A stretch of DNA of 64,000 bases from CAZBBC01 sp964489835 (GTDB lineage: Bacteria > Calditrichota > Calditrichia > JAJRVZ01): the NCBI GenBank assembly GCA_964489835.1, contig CAZBBC010000002.1, positions 53,621-117,620 of the forward strand, given 5' to 3'. Positions 62,490 to 64,000 of the stretch are shown piece by piece; within the stretch, counting starts at the first letter, position 1; every line of letters starts with the position of its first letter. The translations under genes and the position numbers were made by a program. The notes under the pieces are model-generated. The model worked only from the letters and a program-made list of their open reading frames with translations, did not search any database and was not told where the DNA came from.

Positions 62490-62583
62490 AACAATGGCAT
62501 CAAGCGGACCGGAGGGCGCTATCATACTTTCCGTGAAAATTTGCGCTTGGGGAAAATTTGTGGCCGCATACGTGACGTTAGCA
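62490..62583 (+). repeat. Integron attC site split by the IS element
   Basis: AACAATGGCATCAAGCGGAC continues GCTAAC from the other side of the IS (61401-61406), giving the left arm of an attC site. The right end GGCCGCATACGTGACGTTAGCA has the GTTAGC core. CGGACC/GGGCGC parts are only partly complementary, so the site has drifted or was larger. It stands directly upstream of the second mazEF pair. Confidence 0.68.
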
Positions 62584-62628
62584 ATAATTTTTATTGCTTT
62601 GTAGGTATATTGTAATTACATTTGGGAA

Positions 62629-62889
62629 ATGAAAGTAAAAATCGTAAAAATTGGAAATTCAAAAGGAATTCGAATACCAAAAGTTTTATTGCGTCAAACA
62701 GGAATTGATGACGAAGTAAACCTTGAGGTAAAAGATGACCAGATAATCTTACGTCCATTAAAAGAGTCCGTCAGGAAAGGATGGGATAATTCATTTCGCA
62801 AAATGGCGGATGAAGGAGATGATAAACTTATCGATGAAAAATTTCTTTCTGATCAAACAGCGTTTGATGAAGAAGAATGGGAATGGTAA
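62629..62889 (+). CDS. mazE: MazE-family antitoxin (AbrB fold), cassette gene
   Basis: 86 residues. MKVKIVKIGNSKGIRIPKVLLRQTG is the AbrB/MazE swapped-hairpin start; the C-terminus is very acidic (FLSDQTAFDEEEWEW), as required to cover the toxin. TGTAATTACA (62611-62620), a perfect palindrome, lies just upstream and may be its operator. TACATTTG (62617-62624) overlaps it and could be a Bacteroidota-type -7 box with a rather short spacer to TTTG at 62598, giving a very short leader. The mazF start follows after six bases. Confidence 0.9.
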   Translation: MKVKIVKIGNSKGIRIPKVLLRQTGIDDEVNLEVKDDQIILRPLKESVRKGWDNSFRKMADEGDDKLIDEKFLSDQTAFDEEEWEW

Positions 62890-62895
62890 TACTTT

Positions 62896-63213
62896 ATGAA
62901 AAGATTTGATGTCTATCTTGTCAATTTGGATCCCACCCAAGGTAGAGAAATCAAGAAAACTAGACCTGCAACAATAATCTCACCAAATGAAATGAATGAT
63001 CATATATCCACTGTTATCATAGCCCCAATGACAACCAAGGGTAGAGACTATCCAACGAGAGTTTCATGTAAATTCCAAGGTAAAAATGGACAAATGATCC
63101 TGGATCAAATAAGGACAGTTGATAAATCTCGATTAGTCAAGCGACTTGGTAAAATAGATAAATCTACATCAGAAAAAATTCTCAATATTCTGCAAGAAAT
63201 GTTTTTACCATAG
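62896..63213 (+). CDS. mazF: MazF/PemK-family endoribonuclease toxin, cassette gene
   Basis: 105 residues. MKRFDVYLVNLDPTQGREIKKTRPATIISP contains the MazF beta-1/beta-2 motif with the conserved Arg and the P-A-x-I-I-S-P turn; VIIAPMTTKGRDYPTRV and ILDQIRTVDKSRL hold the substrate-binding loops. Sequence-specific mRNA cleavage is the known activity of the family. It resembles the common chromosomal ChpB/MazF group more than the copy at 2713. It is followed 18 bases later by an attC site, so the pair forms a neat cassette. Confidence 0.92.
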   Translation: MKRFDVYLVNLDPTQGREIKKTRPATIISPNEMNDHISTVIIAPMTTKGRDYPTRVSCKFQGKNGQMILDQIRTVDKSRLVKRLGKIDKSTSEKILNILQEMFLP

Positions 63214-63231
63214 AATAAATCTAAAATTATT

Positions 63232-63336
63232 GCTAACAAACAATTCAAGCAGACGGGAAAACGTCTAGCGTGAAATCGTAGATTTCATAAGTATGTGTAA
63301 AATCTGATGCTCGCTGCTTAATTGCAACCGTTAGCC
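63232..63336 (+). repeat. Integron attC site between mazEF and hicAB
   Basis: The clearest site in the window. GCTAACAAACAATTCAAGCAG on the left and GCTGCTTAATTGCAACCGTTAGCC on the right. CAATT-C-AAGCAG pairs with CTGCTT-AATTG, leaving one extra C, the extrahelical base of attC. Bounded by GCTAAC and GTTAGCC; 105 bases in all. Confidence 0.88.
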
Positions 63337-63370
63337 CGAAACAATGTTTAAATTTCTCTTCATTTTACAC

Positions 63371-63399
63371 TTGACATCATAGTACTATATTAGTATTAT
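63371..63399 (+). promoter_or_regulatory. Promoter and operator of hicAB
   Basis: TTGACA (63371-63376), 17 bases, TATTAT (63394-63399): a sigma70-like promoter rather than the Bacteroidota type. The palindrome ATAGTACTAT (63379-63388) lies between the boxes and may be the HicB operator. The hicA ATG begins six bases after the -10 box, so the transcript is probably leaderless. Confidence 0.6.
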
Positions 63400-63404
63400 A
63401 TCTC

Positions 63405-63611
63405 ATGCCCAAGAAAATCAGGATTCTCATAAAAGAATTACAAAAAGCAGGCTTTGTCAACCGTGGTGGTAAAGGGAGTCACCGTAATTATTTGCATCCA
63501 TCTGGAATTGTAATAACAATATCTGGGAACTTAAATGATGATGCAAAACCCTATCAAGAAAAGTTAGTTAAACAAAAAATAGAGGATCTCAGAGATGAGG
63601 GAAAGAGATAA
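63405..63611 (+). CDS. hicA: HicA-family mRNA interferase toxin
   Basis: 68 residues. The fold of HicA (double-stranded RNA-binding-like) is evident in IRILIKELQKAGFVNRGGKGSHRNYLHPSG, with the catalytic His in GSHRNY, and VITISGNLNDDAKPYQEKLVKQKI. HicA degrades mRNA; HicB neutralises it. It overlaps hicB by 17 bases, so the two are coupled. No Shine-Dalgarno sequence precedes the ATG, in keeping with a leaderless start. Confidence 0.9.
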   Translation: MPKKIRILIKELQKAGFVNRGGKGSHRNYLHPSGIVITISGNLNDDAKPYQEKLVKQKIEDLRDEGKR

Positions 63612-63930
63612 ATATCTAAAAATAGTAGAATGGTCTGAAGAAGACGAATGCTATGTGGGTTCTGTCCCAGGCTGGATAGGTAAATGCTGTCATGGTAATG
63701 ATGAAATGAATGTTTATAGTCAATTATGTACCATAATTGACGAGTGGATTGAGATCTATAAAAAAGAAGGACTTCGATTTCCAAATCCAACAAATAAGAA
63801 GTATTCTGGTAAATTTGTTCTTCGTGCTGGAGCAGAACTTCATCAAGCATTGGCTATTAAGGCTTTAAATGAAGGTGAGAGTTTAAATACTTTTCTCATA
63901 AAAAAACTTAAACGATTAGTTGTGGGCTAA
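63595..63930 (+). CDS. hicB: HicB-family antitoxin
   Basis: 111 residues. DKYLKIVEWSEEDECYVGSVPGW opens the partial RNase H-like HicB fold that binds HicA, and HGNDEMNVYSQLCTIIDEWIEIYK follows. The C-terminal segment (about 80-111, KFVLRAGAELHQALAIKALNEGESLNTFLIKKLK) is a ribbon-helix-helix DNA-binding domain, making it the repressor of its own operon. The stop codon lies within GGCTAAC, the left core of the next attC site, as often in compact cassettes. Confidence 0.92.
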   Translation: MRERDKYLKIVEWSEEDECYVGSVPGWIGKCCHGNDEMNVYSQLCTIIDEWIEIYKKEGLRFPNPTNKKYSGKFVLRAGAELHQALAIKALNEGESLNTFLIKKLKRLVVG

Positions 63931-63985
63931 CCCCGGTTTCAACTAGACCCGCCTGAGGCGGGCAAGTTAAGCCTGTCCGTTAGCC
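63925..63985 (+). repeat. Integron attC site after hicAB
   Basis: GGCTAAC (63925-63931) and GTTAGCC (63979-63985) are perfect inverse cores. GGTTTCAACTAGACCCGCC on the left pairs with GGCGGGCAAGTTAAGCC on the right with an extra C and short bulges. The tip is CCCGCC-TGA-GGCGGG, again a three-base loop. Another cassette probably begins to the right of the window. Confidence 0.85.
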
Positions 63986-64000
63986 AGGTAAAATAGTAGG

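Overview
The window is a 64 kb piece of a bacterial chromosome, moderately AT-rich. Every gene I can support lies on the + strand. The protein families fit a member of the Bacteroidota or a related FCB-group candidate phylum (KSB1, Calditrichota or Marinimicrobia type): many secreted lipoproteins, PA14-tailed rhamnosidases, Tat-exported sulfatase and Gfo/Idh/MocA-type enzymes. One promoter (2416-2444) matches the Bacteroidota TTTG/TAnnTTTG consensus. There is no rRNA, tRNA or ribosomal protein gene, so the lineage is an inference.

Left part (1-14 kb) is accessory DNA. It holds a ceramidase-like secreted hydrolase, a MazEF pair between integron-type attC sites, a broken receptor, a large hybrid histidine kinase cut from its HPt domain by an in-frame UAG, an unknown secreted protein, an MBL-fold hydrolase directly behind an attC site, decayed FAD-oxidoreductase and SGNH-hydrolase fragments, a VIT-type iron/manganese transporter and a patatin phospholipase.

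The middle (14.1-59.3 kb) is one long polysaccharide-degradation region, nearly all secreted or lipoprotein: sulfatase, DUF3748 propeller lipoprotein, GH106, two GH78-PA14 alpha-L-rhamnosidases, a beta-helix/GH43-like fusion, a UroD-like cytoplasmic protein, GH32, GH3, GH16, GH28-PA14, a BNR propeller, an unassigned (beta/alpha)8-like protein, an esterase lipoprotein, a 1272-residue unassigned barrel protein, GH29 fucosidase, a GH109-like Gfo/Idh/MocA protein, a GH43-like propeller and a DUF5060/apiosidase-like hydrolase. Together they suggest attack on a rhamnose- and fucose-containing, branched, probably acylated or sulfated glycan such as a complex pectin or a marine polysaccharide. No SusC/SusD pair, sugar transporter or local regulator is present.

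The right end (59.3-64 kb) holds a decayed hypothetical gene joined to a CPA2 antiporter that has lost its N-terminal half, a deleted IS1182-family element inserted into an attC site, and a small array of toxin-antitoxin cassettes (MazEF, HicAB) separated by attC sites, without an integrase.

The gaps are crowded with short structured repeats. The most striking is a family of perfect hairpins whose stems differ in sequence but whose loop is nearly always exactly three bases. It occurs in most large gaps, next to the tail of a REP-type (Y1) transposase, and inside coding sequences as in-frame insertions. A second MITE-like family with ACGCAGAG/CTCTGCGT ends flanks the GH3 gene.
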